This document shows positions 46,153 to 54,502 of a DNA stretch of 64,000 bases, piece after piece. Position 1 is the first letter of the stretch, and each line of letters begins with the position of its first letter. The translations under genes were made by a program, and so were the position numbers. Below the pieces are notes generated by a model. The model made no database searches, was not told where the DNA came from, and saw only the letters and a program-made list of their open reading frames with translations. Source of the DNA: Carnobacterium pleistocenium FTR1 (lineage in GTDB: Bacteria; Bacillota; Bacilli; Lactobacillales; Carnobacteriaceae); the NCBI RefSeq assembly GCF_000744285.1, contig NZ_JQLQ01000002.1:1488001-1552000 (forward strand). The letters run 5' to 3'.

Positions 46153-46755
46153 TTATTTAAATACAAGAATTCTAGCAGAATCATCCATGTATTCTTTTTC
46201 ACCAGCTGGCGATTCAATAGAACCAATAGGCATTTGTCCAGTTAGTTTCCAGTCTGCAGAAATGTTCCATTCTTCTTGAACAGCACTATCGATTAGTGGG
46301 TTATAATGTTGTAAACTTCCTCCAATATTTTCAGAAGCTAATGTTGTCCATACAGAGTGTTGTGCAATTCCTGTAGATTGTTCAGACCAGACAGGAAAAT
46401 TATCTGCATACAATGCAAATTGTTCTTGTAAAGCTTTAACAATACTAGTATCTTCAAAGAATAAAATTGTTCCAAATGCGGCACGGAAACTATTTAATTT
46501 TTCTTTAGTTGGTGTCACATCTTGTCCTGCTGGAATTGCTTTAAGTAAAGCTTCTTCAGTAATATCCCAAAGTTTGTTATGAGCAGCTCCAAATAATATA
46601 ACTGCACGTGAAGTTTGTGAATTAAATGATGATGGACTTTCTTTAACAGCTTTCGCTACAAATCCAGTGATTTCTTCTTCAGATAAAGTAACATTCTTTC
46701 CTAAAGAATAAATTGAACGGCGTTCTTCTAATAATTTTGTATATTCGTTTTCCAT
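46153..46755 (-). CDS. Nitroreductase-family oxidoreductase (Frm2/Hbn-like)
   Basis: FMN-dependent oxidoreductase of the nitroreductase fold, 200 residues. The N-terminal LLEERRSIYSLGKN and SPSSFNSQTSRAVIL (FMN phosphate contacts), the middle SVWTTLASENIGGSLQHYNP and the end LTGQMPIGSIESPAGEKEY fit the subgroup that includes yeast Frm2/Hbn1 and many lactic-acid-bacterial proteins. The substrate is unknown. It is a single gene with a terminator, not in an operon with cca. Confidence 0.88.
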   Translation of the reverse strand: MENEYTKLLEERRSIYSLGKNVTLSEEEITGFVAKAVKESPSSFNSQTSRAVILFGAAHNKLWDITEEALLKAIPAGQDVTPTKEKLNSFRAAFGTILFFEDTSIVKALQEQFALYADNFPVWSEQSTGIAQHSVWTTLASENIGGSLQHYNPLIDSAVQEEWNISADWKLTGQMPIGSIESPAGEKEYMDDSARILVFK

Positions 46756-46860
46756 AATTTAAAATCCCCCTTAAAATAACTTACTTTTTAAGTATAGCAA
46801 CTTATTTTTAGTTAGTAAACCTTTTTCTTACTTATTTTAAAAGTAGTTAACTCTTCAATC

Positions 46861-48060
46861 TCATTTTTTATAATAATGTGAAACCCAATCAAAAATAGCT
46901 TGTTTTTCATTAAGCAGACTTCCAGCTAAAATAGCCTCTTCTATTTCAATCATCAAATCCCCCAGCCACTTGCCAGGCTTTCTGTCTAACATATCCTTTA
47001 AATCGTTGCCGTTTATCCTTATTTCTTTCTTACTATGAATTGGCAGTTCCTGATCTAACAAATGAACAGACTCAAAATTAACTGGATGCTCTAGACATTC
47101 CATCATGGTTTCAACATCCAAAGCTATTTGCAATCCTACCTGATAAAGGACTTGACGATTAAAGTTATTTTCCAAGCGATACTCTAAAGCGAATAAAGCT
47201 GATTGCACCTGATTGATTTCTTTTTTTGAGCATTTCCATTCTCTTAAAAATAGTTCCGCTTTTGTAGTTGGTATTCTTAAGTAATGAATCAATAACGTCC
47301 AAGCAATGATTCGATTATCGATCATACATTCTAGTTTAGCTAGTTCTTCTAACTCTTTTTTATAAGACTTCAATCCTGGGCAATAATAAAATAAATTAGT
47401 TTGAATAAATAACGCTAAAGCTTTTTTTCTTCCACTTCCTAATAGAAGTTTTGTAAACTCAACTTGAATTCGTTCAATGGCTATTTTCTCAAGCAAAGCA
47501 TGATTCATTCTGATAGCTCGTTCAGTTTCACTATCCATATCAAAATCCAACTGACTAACCAAACGTACTCCACGCATCATACGCAAAGCATCCTCAAAGA
47601 AACGCTCTTCAGGGATACCAACAGCTCTAATCATTTTCTTTTTCAAATCATTTTGACCATCAAAATAATCAATAATTTGACCATCTCTATTCATAGCTAA
47701 AGCATTTATGGTGAAATCACGACGCTTCAAATCTTCTTTTAACGAACGAACAAACTCAACATTATCCGGACGTCTAAAATCCTGATACGTTGATTCTGTT
47801 CTAAAAGTTGTGATTTCATAAGAAGCATCTTTCCATAAAACCATTACAGTCCCATGTTCAATTCCTACATCAATTGTTTTTTGAAATATAAGCTTAATTT
47901 CATCAGGTTTTGCACTAGTGGCAATATCTACATCGTTGATTGTTTTTTTTAATAATGTATCACGGACGCTTCCACCAACAAAGTAAGCTTCAAATCCAGC
48001 TTCTTGTATTTTATCAATGATCGGTAAAGCCTGTTTAAACTGATCATCTAACAAAATCAT
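46861..48060 (-). CDS. cca: CCA-adding tRNA nucleotidyltransferase
   Basis: Builds or repairs the 3' CCA end of tRNAs without a template. The N-terminal catalytic domain has the class II signature [25 protein letters not shown], with the two Asp of the nucleotidyl transfer site, then [20 protein letters not shown] and the neck. A C-terminal helical tRNA-binding part follows. The length of 399 residues is normal. Its ATG overlaps the dapB stop by 4 nt, so translation is coupled. dapB and cca occur close together in many Firmicutes. Confidence 0.95.
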   Translation of the reverse strand: MILLDDQFKQALPIIDKIQEAGFEAYFVGGSVRDTLLKKTINDVDIATSAKPDEIKLIFQKTIDVGIEHGTVMVLWKDASYEITTFRTESTYQDFRRPDNVEFVRSLKEDLKRRDFTINALAMNRDGQIIDYFDGQNDLKKKMIRAVGIPEERFFEDALRMMRGVRLVSQLDFDMDSETERAIRMNHALLEKIAIERIQVEFTKLLLGSGRKKALALFIQTNLFYYCPGLKSYKKELEELAKLECMIDNRIIAWTLLIHYLRIPTTKAELFLREWKCSKKEINQVQSALFALEYRLENNFNRQVLYQVGLQIALDVETMMECLEHPVNFESVHLLDQELPIHSKKEIRINGNDLKDMLDRKPGKWLGDLMIEIEEAILAGSLLNEKQAIFDWVSHYYKK

Positions 48061-48848
48061 AGAATGTTTTCCAATCCATAAGCTAATTCATTTAAAGTCA
48101 TGACCTTTTCACAGCCCAAAGCAACACCTGTCATAAATGAAGAACGTTCAAATGAATCATGGCGAATCAACAGCCCTTCACCGACACTTCCAAACTGAAC
48201 TTGTTGATGGGCAACTAGACCTGGTAATCGTACACTATGAATCTTTATCCCTTCGTAATCTGCGCCACGCGCCCCTTTGATTGTTTCTTTTTCTTCTGGA
48301 TTTCCTTGTAAGTGATATCCACGTTCTGCGAAAATCATCTCAGCTGTTTTTATCGCTGTTCCACTTGGAGCATCTAATTTGTTATCGTGATGCATCTCAG
48401 TTATTTCAACATCTGGAAAATACTTAGCTGCTTTAGCCGCAAATTCCATCATCAAAACAGCTCCTATTGCGAAATTAGGGGCTATCAATCCACCGACATT
48501 CTTTTCTTTCGCTAATTCTTGGACTTTTTTAACTTCACTTTCTGCAAAACCCGTTGTCCCTACTACTGGACGGATCCCATGTTCTAGAGCAAAACAAGTA
48601 TTTTGAAAAGCAACAGCGGGAATAGTGAAATCGATCCACACATCTGCTTGGATTTCTTTCACTAACTCTTCTTTATCTTGAAAAACACGTACATCAGTTG
48701 TCGAAAACTCACTTATTTCATTTAGATTTTTTTCAGAAGCGTGAGGGTCAAGGACACCCACTAATGTAAATTTATCATTTTTTATTACCATCTGTGTGGC
48801 TGTTAAACCCATTTTACCTTTAAAACCTGCAACAACAATATTAATCAT
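48057..48848 (-). CDS. dapB: 4-hydroxy-tetrahydrodipicolinate reductase
   Basis: NAD(P)H-dependent enzyme of the lysine/diaminopimelate pathway, giving tetrahydrodipicolinate for peptidoglycan and lysine. The nucleotide motif [13 protein letters not shown] is at the N-terminus and the active-site signature [18 protein letters not shown] near residue 150. The length is 263 residues from the ATG at 48846-48848, behind AAAGGA; the longer frame to 48878 adds a basic stretch before the Rossmann motif and is not used. It is upstream of and coupled to cca. Confidence 0.95.
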   Translation of the reverse strand: MINIVVAGFKGKMGLTATQMVIKNDKFTLVGVLDPHASEKNLNEISEFSTTDVRVFQDKEELVKEIQADVWIDFTIPAVAFQNTCFALEHGIRPVVGTTGFAESEVKKVQELAKEKNVGGLIAPNFAIGAVLMMEFAAKAAKYFPDVEITEMHHDNKLDAPSGTAIKTAEMIFAERGYHLQGNPEEKETIKGARGADYEGIKIHSVRLPGLVAHQQVQFGSVGEGLLIRHDSFERSSFMTGVALGCEKVMTLNELAYGLENIL

Positions 48849-49055
48849 TTTATTCTTTCCTTTCAAACGGTTTTTCAACCGCCAATTAAATTTTTTATCT
48901 TATTGATTACCGATGCTAATCGACTATCCAATTATTCGTTTAACCGATATCTCACCTTCTAAGTCTACCAAAAAGCGAGAAGGTTGCAAGACTTGTTGCT
49001 TGTTTTCAAAAAAAAATGTATTATTTATAAAGTAAATAAAGTTTGGAGTGACGGT

Positions 49056-49946
49056 ATGATAAACGAAAAGGTAACAGTAAAAGATTTATTTATTATAACA
49101 ATTGGCTGTGCACTTTATGCATTTGGATTAGTCTACATCAACATTGCAAATGAATTAGCCGAGGGCGGAATGACAGGGATTTCCCTTCTATTAAGGTATT
49201 GGTTTCAAATCGATCCAGCACTTTCTACATTATTACTAAATATTCCAACTATTTTGATTGGATGGAAATTGTTAGGCAATCGTTCACTGATTTATACGAT
49301 ATATGGCACAACTATGTTGTCTTTCTTTTTATTTATTTGGCAAAGAACGTCTATTGCAATTAATATAGATAATGATCTTTTCATCGCTGGAATTTTAGCT
49401 GGTTTATGCGGCGGAATAGGCAGCGGCATGATTTATCGTTCTGGTGGAACTACCGGTGGAAGTGATATTCTTGCCCGCATTCTTGAAAAGAAAAAAGGTA
49501 TTTCAATGGGTAAAACATTACTGGTCTTTGATATCTTCATCTTAACGTTATCGCTTACTTATATTGACTTGCCTCATATGATGTATACATTACTTGCTTC
49601 CTATGTGTTTTCTAAAATCGTTGACTTTATGCAAGATGGTTCTTATGCTGCCAGAGGGTTGCTAATTATCTCAGATAGAAACGATATTATAGCTGAAAAC
49701 ATTATGCTAGAAATGGAACGAGGAGTAACCTTCTTTAAAGCTGAAGGTGCCTACTCAAAAGAAGAAAAAAAAGTTTTATATTGTGTCTTGGGCAGTCATG
49801 AAATTGTAACAGCTAAACGAATTATTCACGAAATAGATCCAAAAGCTTTTCTTTCCCTTTTAACAGTACATGAAGTTTTAGGCGAAGGTTTTTCGTTTGA
49901 TCCTAAACCTAAACAGCCTCTTTTCAAAAAAAAAGCCGTCCTTTGA
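49056..49946 (+). CDS. YitT family membrane protein (DUF161/DUF2179)
   Basis: Integral membrane protein of unknown function, 296 residues. About five hydrophobic helices (the first at residues 10-30, GLVYINIANELAEGGMTG after it; SGGTTGGSDILARIL in a central loop) are followed by a cytoplasmic DUF2179 domain (about 210-285, GVTFFKAEGAYSKEEKKVL). The frame opens earlier, at 48984. The ATG at 49056 is the right distance from GGAG and begins just before the first helix. It is divergent from dapB and converges on ypiB. Confidence 0.9.
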   Translation: MINEKVTVKDLFIITIGCALYAFGLVYINIANELAEGGMTGISLLLRYWFQIDPALSTLLLNIPTILIGWKLLGNRSLIYTIYGTTMLSFFLFIWQRTSIAINIDNDLFIAGILAGLCGGIGSGMIYRSGGTTGGSDILARILEKKKGISMGKTLLVFDIFILTLSLTYIDLPHMMYTLLASYVFSKIVDFMQDGSYAARGLLIISDRNDIIAENIMLEMERGVTFFKAEGAYSKEEKKVLYCVLGSHEIVTAKRIIHEIDPKAFLSLLTVHEVLGEGFSFDPKPKQPLFKKKAVL

Positions 49947-50031
49947 TGTGTCATACGTCCCAAAATTAGAAAAGTAGCTAACTTTTCTAATTTTGAGGAC
50001 ATCACATCAATGGTTTGGCTTTTTTTGTTCA
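49928..50031. terminator. Nested bidirectional terminator between the yitT-like gene and ypiB
   Basis: An inner 15-bp stem (49961-49975 with 49981-49995, 5-nt loop) is enclosed by GATGTG / CACATC and by AAAAGCC / GGCTTTT arms, with A8 and T7 runs at the edges. The outer arms overlap the last codons of both convergent genes. Confidence 0.75.
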
Positions 50032-50582
50032 TTCTTTAAATCATCTTCAATTTTTTTTAGTTGATTAGACAATTGAATAAATTTTTCTCGATCGTCTTCT
50101 TCTAAAGATAAATCAATTTGATGCAACGTGTTTTGTTTGCGTTCAGTTAATGACAAAGTTTCTAGGGCTAATTCAACTTCCTCAATTAGTTTCCCACTAA
50201 TCATTTCATTCCATTTAAAATAAGGATTATCTTCTAATACAGTAAGGTATTCGGCAGATTTCCAAGGATTTGAAAAAATCAATTCAATATACATTTCTTC
50301 TTGCCAATTTAATCTAACTTCATGGAAGGCCTGTTCTGGATCACTAAATACTGTACCATTTTTATAAAATAAAAATGGTTCGCTTCCCATCTCAGTTGTG
50401 GACATCATCATACCTCTTGGAGTTTTTTCAACGGCTTCAACAAAATGAACTTTATTTAATACAATATCATGGTTTAGTAAGTAGTTCAGGATCCACATAG
50501 ATTCTCTTCTTTTCAATTGGTAGCGGTCTAAAAACCAGCTAAGAAAAATTTTTTTAGCTTCTAAAGAAATTTGGATGTTCAT
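50007..50582 (-). CDS. ypiB: YpiB family (UPF0302) protein
   Basis: 191-residue Firmicutes protein of unknown function. The UPF0302 domain covers the first 150 residues (SLEAKKIFLSWFLDRYQLKR, LLNHDIVLNKVHFVE, PFLFYKNGTVFSDPEQAFH). A charged C-terminal tail (EEDDREKFIQLSNQLKKIE) resembles the IDEAL segment found on such proteins. It follows ypiA by 47 nt in the order known from Bacillus subtilis. The end of the gene overlaps the terminator shared with the yitT-like gene. Confidence 0.92.
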   Translation of the reverse strand: MNIQISLEAKKIFLSWFLDRYQLKRRESMWILNYLLNHDIVLNKVHFVEAVEKTPRGMMMSTTEMGSEPFLFYKNGTVFSDPEQAFHEVRLNWQEEMYIELIFSNPWKSAEYLTVLEDNPYFKWNEMISGKLIEEVELALETLSLTERKQNTLHQIDLSLEEDDREKFIQLSNQLKKIEDDLKNEQKKPNH

Positions 50583-50629
50583 GTAAAAACCTCCCTATCT
50601 TACTCTTTTTCTCATTATAACTTAATCAA

Positions 50630-51895
50630 TTAATAGTTGCTATTTATTTCTTCTAAAATTTCTAATATTTCTGCATCTGCTGGTTCAAGGAGTAAGTAAT
50701 CATTTATTGCCTCTTTAATAACTACACGCTCTCCTTCTTCTCGCAGAAAATAAATATAAGATTTCAAGAAATCCTTATTCCCTCGAAATGCTGGATATGC
50801 TTTTTGATAGGCCGTTCCCGCTGCAGAATATTCTTCTAATCCTTCATTTGCTAAGGCTAAATTCCAATAAAATTGAGGATCAACTTCATTTTGGATCAAG
50901 ATTTTTTGGATTAACTCGACGGTTTCATCGTAGCGTTCTTGTTGCAGCAATAAATTAGTATAAGCTAGTTGAATACTTGAATTTTCTGGGACAAGTTGAA
51001 TCGCTTTTAAATAGTAATCTTCAGCTAACTCATTATTTTCTAATTTAATCGCTATATCCGCTCCATAGTAGAATAGTTCGTAGTTGTATTGGTCAACTCT
51101 TAGACCTTCTGTGATGGCTTCTAAAGCCTTATCTAGTTCGTTTTCTTCTTCTAGTCCTTTAGCTAGATAAGGATATAAAGTTGTGTAATTCGGATCTAAT
51201 TCTTTTAGTTTATTCAACATTTCAATTGAACGACGGTATTGTTTGTCTTGCAGATAGGAAAATCCTAGTTGAAATAATGTATCGATATTTTCTTTTTCTT
51301 CTAAACTCTGTTCTAAATATAAAATAGCTTGTTCTAAATCACCCAGAGCACTATAAGAACTGCCACAACGAGCTGCAAGATTAATACCAGAAAATTCCGT
51401 GAGGCCTTGGGTCATCAATTCTTCGTAGCCATGAAGCGCCTGAGCATATTTCCCCATCGAAAAATGTAACTCTGCTAATGCAAAATCAATAACTGACTCA
51501 TCAGGTATGATTTCCTTCGCCTTGAGCAGCTTTTGCTCACTCACTTCATAAAGACCCTGGACTTGATACAAATCAGCTAAAACGAGCAAAGATTGCGGAT
51601 AAACAGTACTTTCTTCTGAAACTTCTAATAACCAATCCATCGCTACTTCCAATTCATTAGCTTCGATAGCTATTTCTGCTAAACCTACCCTTAATTCATC
51701 GTCTTCAGGATAACGTTCAAGTAAATGCAAATTTATTTTTTTTATTTCATTTAAGAAACCAAGATGGTAAAGAGAGTCAGATAAATTGTAAAGTTCTTCA
51801 TCTGTATCTTGAGCTATAGCTTCTTCAAAATAATTCATTGCTTCATCCAATTGATTTTCTTTAAGTGAATCAATCATCATTTGTCCATATGACAT
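50630..51895 (-). CDS. ypiA: TPR-repeat protein YpiA
   Basis: 421-residue protein made almost entirely of tetratricopeptide repeats, at least ten visible (for instance SLYHLGFLNEIKKINLHLLE, FALAELHFSMGKYAQALHGY, and LFQLGFSYLQDKQYRRSIEM). It is cytoplasmic, strongly acidic, and probably a scaffold for protein contacts. The function is not known; it precedes ypiB as in Bacillus subtilis. In Lactobacillales it commonly lies directly behind hup, which fits the hup remnant found at 52039-52059. Confidence 0.92.
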   Translation of the reverse strand: MSYGQMMIDSLKENQLDEAMNYFEEAIAQDTDEELYNLSDSLYHLGFLNEIKKINLHLLERYPEDDELRVGLAEIAIEANELEVAMDWLLEVSEESTVYPQSLLVLADLYQVQGLYEVSEQKLLKAKEIIPDESVIDFALAELHFSMGKYAQALHGYEELMTQGLTEFSGINLAARCGSSYSALGDLEQAILYLEQSLEEKENIDTLFQLGFSYLQDKQYRRSIEMLNKLKELDPNYTTLYPYLAKGLEEENELDKALEAITEGLRVDQYNYELFYYGADIAIKLENNELAEDYYLKAIQLVPENSSIQLAYTNLLLQQERYDETVELIQKILIQNEVDPQFYWNLALANEGLEEYSAAGTAYQKAYPAFRGNKDFLKSYIYFLREEGERVVIKEAINDYLLLEPADAEILEILEEINSNY

Positions 51896-51992
51896 GTCTA
51901 AAAACCTCTTCCATTTAACGATCTTTTATTTACTCTATTTTACCACAAACCAATAGGATTAGAACCCACCGTAGCTTGTTTACAACCAAATA

Positions 51993-52025
51993 AAAAAAGA
52001 GCTAGTGCAAGGCACTAACCCTTTT
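51993..52025 (-). terminator. Intrinsic terminator of the host hup gene
   Basis: TAGTGC and GCACTA pair around AAG, with flanking GGG/CTC and A/T pairs and a T7 run on the minus strand. It stands 14 nt after the hup stop remnant and so marks host DNA left of the prophage. Confidence 0.75.
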
Positions 52026-52038
52026 CTTATTTTGTAAT

Positions 52039-52059
52039 TTATTTAACTGCGTCTTTTTG
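52039..52059 (-). other. Prophage attachment junction in the 3' end of hup
   Basis: On the minus strand the last codons read AAA GAC GCA GTT AAA TAA (K D A V K stop), the usual end of bacterial HU proteins. The reading frame is lost just upstream (stop codon within about ten codons). The terminator of hup follows and ypiA is next. To the right all DNA is phage-like. This is the pattern of a phage integrated into a gene's 3' end, leaving a duplicated core. The exact core limits need the other junction. Confidence 0.65.
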
Positions 52060-52335
52060 ATAACCGAATCACACATAGGTACACACTCGCCTAAATTACA
52101 GCTATACAAGGGGTTAAAAGCTTTTAAAATGATTTTTTAAACCCAGCTGACTTAAACTCGGTTGTTTAAAATGCTATTTTTTTGCACTTTTTTTTTTCAA
52201 TTTTTAATCAAGAAAATATAAACTTTATTTATAAATATTATCAGTGAGTAGGACGATGAAATGATTATACCATAATTAAATCATTTAAATTAATCTGCGT
52301 ATATTATAAGTATCACATTTAAAGGAGAATTTTGA
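52060..52335. other. Junction-proximal noncoding stretch
   Basis: About 275 nt of very AT-rich phage DNA without a gene on either strand that I can support. It has an 8-bp inverted repeat (AAATGATT / AATCATTT, 52259-52286) shortly before the first phage gene and another (TTTAAAC / GTTTAAA) around 52130-52175. Integrase arm sites or the promoter of the next gene may be here. Confidence 0.4.
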
Positions 52336-52578
52336 ATGAAAGCATTTATAGAATTTTTACCACCAGATACCAGTATAAGTTGCTTTAAGCATGAAAGATT
52401 GAAAATAGAGGCATTTAGATCCGTTATAAAATTGCCATACGTGATTGTTAGCTATGAAAAAGATTCAACTACCTACCATTGCCGTACTATTGATGATACG
52501 CGACATCTTGCTGATTCATTAATCAATGAATATTTAAATAAAGTAAAATCTGTTGAAGAGTTTTTCGATGAAATATAA
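52336..52578 (+). CDS. Hypothetical prophage protein, 80 residues
   Basis: Not recognised. Small soluble protein (KAFIEFLPPDTSISC at the start, acidic helix VKSVEEFFDEI at the end). The ATG follows AAAGGAG. It is the first gene inside the prophage at this end, reads away from the attachment site and has its own terminator (52590-52615), so it is separate from the SOS-type operon that follows. Confidence 0.6.
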   Translation: MKAFIEFLPPDTSISCFKHERLKIEAFRSVIKLPYVIVSYEKDSTTYHCRTIDDTRHLADSLINEYLNKVKSVEEFFDEI

Positions 52579-52589
52579 GCATATTTTCT

Positions 52590-52615
52590 ACTCTCACTTT
52601 TGTGGGAGTTTTTTT
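52590..52615 (+). terminator. Intrinsic terminator
   Basis: ACTC(T)CAC pairs with GTG(G)GAGT around TTTT, followed by seven T. Confidence 0.8.
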
Positions 52616-52626
52616 ATTCTGTTCGC

Positions 52627-52655
52627 TTTACAAAACAAACATACGTTCGTATAAT
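52627..52655 (+). promoter_or_regulatory. LexA-controlled promoter in the prophage
   Basis: TTTACA (52627-52632) and a perfect TATAAT (52650-52655) are separated by exactly 17 nt. The spacer holds CAAACATACGTTCG (52636-52649), 13 of 14 positions of the Bacillus-type LexA box CGAACATACGTTCG. LexA bound here would block RNA polymerase. The lexA gene of this window has a similar box. Confidence 0.75.
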
Positions 52656-52673
52656 AAGTACGAGGTGAGCGAT

Positions 52674-52946
52674 ATGAAAAAGTTAACTATTCAAGAATTC
52701 AACCCAAACTATATGATGACAGACGAAAAAGTAATGATTTTTGAAGAAGAGTATCCAGACAAAAAACAATTTGATTACATAACTAACAAGGTTTATCATC
52801 CTGAGATTAAAGAGTATGAAGTTAAATACTCAGCTATGCTGCAACTCATACACATGGGTGAAGTTGGCAAGTATCGAATGGATGGCGTACCTTTTGGAGT
52901 TAATGCAATCATCATTACTATCGAAGTGGAGGATGAGAAACTATGA
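52674..52946 (+). CDS. Hypothetical protein of an SOS-type prophage operon, 90 residues
   Basis: Not recognised with confidence. Starts MKKLTIQEFNPNYMMTD, acidic, without membrane segment; the closing half (VGKYRMDGVPFGVNAIIITI) is beta-rich. Size and position recall the small YolD-like proteins that accompany SOS-induced phage genes, but the sequence match is not clear. The ATG at 52674 follows GAGGTG. The open frame begins at 52602, upstream of the promoter, and cannot be used. It overlaps the next gene by 4 nt, so the two are coupled and under the LexA-box promoter. Confidence 0.7.
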   Translation: MKKLTIQEFNPNYMMTDEKVMIFEEEYPDKKQFDYITNKVYHPEIKEYEVKYSAMLQLIHMGEVGKYRMDGVPFGVNAIIITIEVEDEKL

Positions 52947-53254
52947 ACACTGCAATGTTTACTGGTAAAGTGGTTTCAGATGTCAAAGTGATCAATACAA
53001 AACAAGGATATCCATTTTGCTACATTGCTTTAGAGGTAAATGGGAAAATCCATAACTGCTTGATTGCTGGACGTAAAGCTTTTAAATTTGTTTACGAGGT
53101 TGAAAATAGTACTGGTTTAACTGTTGACTGTACGATTAACGAACGTAAGCAACTGATTATTCAAGAATATAAAATTGACAGTCAGCCTACTCTTATAGGG
53201 CAATTATGGGATTATAAAGGAAGACGGCTGCCTTTTAAGAAAACTATGTTTTAA
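52943..53254 (+). CDS. Small OB-fold (SSB-like) protein, probably SOS-induced
   Basis: 103 residues. The opening NTAMFTGKVVSDVKVINTK and GYPFCYIALEVNG resemble the first strands of single-stranded DNA-binding proteins (compare the V-L-V-G-R-L..D-P start and the aromatic strand). KQLIIQEYKIDSQPT fits a late OB strand. The acidic C-terminal tail of true SSB is absent; instead it ends in basic KGRRLPFKKTMF. I infer nucleic acid binding, possibly in repair or phage induction. It is second gene of the LexA-box operon, coupled by ATGA overlap, and a terminator follows. Confidence 0.6.
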   Translation: MNTAMFTGKVVSDVKVINTKQGYPFCYIALEVNGKIHNCLIAGRKAFKFVYEVENSTGLTVDCTINERKQLIIQEYKIDSQPTLIGQLWDYKGRRLPFKKTMF

Positions 53255-53259
53255 TACAA

Positions 53260-53293
53260 AAAAAGCCCCATCCAATTACGGACAGGGCTTTTA
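53260..53293. terminator. Bidirectional terminator
   Basis: AAAAGCCC pairs with GGGCTTTT, with an inner TCC / GGA pair. It lies between the SOS-type operon and the convergent Shedu-like operon. Confidence 0.75.
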
Positions 53294-53329
53294 GCATTTT
53301 TATGTTTACATTATTAAGAAATTCAATTC

Positions 53330-53515
53330 CTATATACTTGTTTCATGCTGGGCTTCTTTATACGCTTTTCGGAGATAGATAGTCGCGCTAGTCAATATAA
53401 TTGCTGTGAAAGTATCGTCTTCTCCAGTTTCCGTTAATTCGTCACTAAGCTTTTTAGCATTTTTATAAATCTCATTTATTTCCTCAACTCTTTTTTTCCT
53501 AAGTGAATTTTCCAC
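53330..53515 (-). CDS. Hypothetical protein downstream of the Shedu-like gene, 61 residues
   Basis: Not recognised. Short helical, charged protein (RKKRVEEINEIYKNAKKLSD, a likely coiled coil, then a small hydrophobic TFTAIILTSATIYL). The start is GTG (53513-53515), 6 nt behind AGGAGG. It begins 14 nt after the Shedu-like gene and shares its transcript, so it may be a small partner or regulator of it, or simply a phage gene; the sequence does not decide. Confidence 0.6.
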   Translation of the reverse strand: MENSLRKKRVEEINEIYKNAKKLSDELTETGEDDTFTAIILTSATIYLRKAYKEAQHETSI

Positions 53516-53529
53516 CTTACCCCTCCTAT

Positions 53530-54486
53530 CTAGTTAAAAGCTAGCACCCTTCTGCATTCATCTACCATATAATTATATGGATAAACTTCTATTTCTCTAG
53601 GTAAATTTCTTGTGGCTTTCAAGTAAGCTTCTTCATCTTTTGGGTTTAAATCTCCGATTATTCCTATTCCTTTAGGATATTTTATGTGAATATCATATTT
53701 TTCTTTTATATATTTTGTTTGCATTTTAGAAGCAGTAAAATAGTCAATGTAATCACTCAGCTGATTTGTTAATGAATTAACTTCCGCAAGAAAACCGCTT
53801 CTGACTTTACCAGAATTTTTTAATAGACTTCGTTCAGCTCTTTTATAATCTACAATATACCATCTTTTGTCTAAAGGTTTATAAGCGATAACATCAGGTC
53901 TTAAGTTTTGTTCAAATTCTTCTTCTATGTTTAATAATGTTACTTGATGCTGCAAATCAGTTAAATGAAGAGAAAGTTCTAATATGAAAGGATTCTTCTC
54001 TATGAATTTATCGATTTTAAGTTCTTTAGGATTCTCCTTTAACAAAGATTCAAATTGATTAAGAATCTCAATTTTATATTTTTTATCGATAATTGGATTA
54101 TCCAATGAGTATATATAACTATCCATAAATTTCTCTGTATGAAGTAAGAAAAAGTTGTAGTGTACTTTTCCTACTATAAATCCTTTATCAATTGTAACAT
54201 TATTTATAGTAACATTTGATAACCTCGCAATTCCTGCATTTTCTACACGTATATAAAACGGATTGGTATCAAATGTATTGTAAGAAAGCCGATCTTCGTT
54301 GTTAAAATTTATCAAAAAGTTATTATCTTCTTTAGCAAATATAATATCAATCCCTAAAGAATCTGCTTTAATATCAAAATCAAGTTCCTTTAAGTAACTT
54401 TTATTTTCTATTAAATAACTTTTAGTGCGTGATGTCAGGTTTTTTAGTAAATTACCCATTAATATTTGATGGCTATTATTATACAT
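53530..54486 (-). CDS. Shedu-like (DUF4263/SduA C-terminal) predicted nuclease
   Basis: 318 residues. The C-terminal half fits the Shedu nuclease layout: helical lead IEKNPFILELS (162-172), Arg196-Pro-Asp198 in the first core strand, then RWYIVDYKRAE with Asp213-x-Lys215 as the (D/E)xK element, followed by NSLTNQLSDYIDYF (237-250) and PKGIGIIGDL. These together form a PD-(D/E)xK active site. The N-terminal 150 residues are a variable domain that I do not recognise. Shedu is a known single-gene anti-phage system. Here it sits in a prophage beyond the lysis genes, with a structured leader and own promoter, so expression in the lysogen is likely. Identification is by motif, not by search. Confidence 0.6.
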   Translation of the reverse strand: MYNNSHQILMGNLLKNLTSRTKSYLIENKSYLKELDFDIKADSLGIDIIFAKEDNNFLINFNNEDRLSYNTFDTNPFYIRVENAGIARLSNVTINNVTIDKGFIVGKVHYNFFLLHTEKFMDSYIYSLDNPIIDKKYKIEILNQFESLLKENPKELKIDKFIEKNPFILELSLHLTDLQHQVTLLNIEEEFEQNLRPDVIAYKPLDKRWYIVDYKRAERSLLKNSGKVRSGFLAEVNSLTNQLSDYIDYFTASKMQTKYIKEKYDIHIKYPKGIGIIGDLNPKDEEAYLKATRNLPREIEVYPYNYMVDECRRVLAFN

Positions 54487-54502
54487 TTCCCAATCATTCC
54501 TC

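Noticed and set aside
51896-52335. A tRNA gene as the phage attachment target
   Set aside because: No cloverleaf or conserved tRNA blocks were found here; the hup 3' end explains the junction better.
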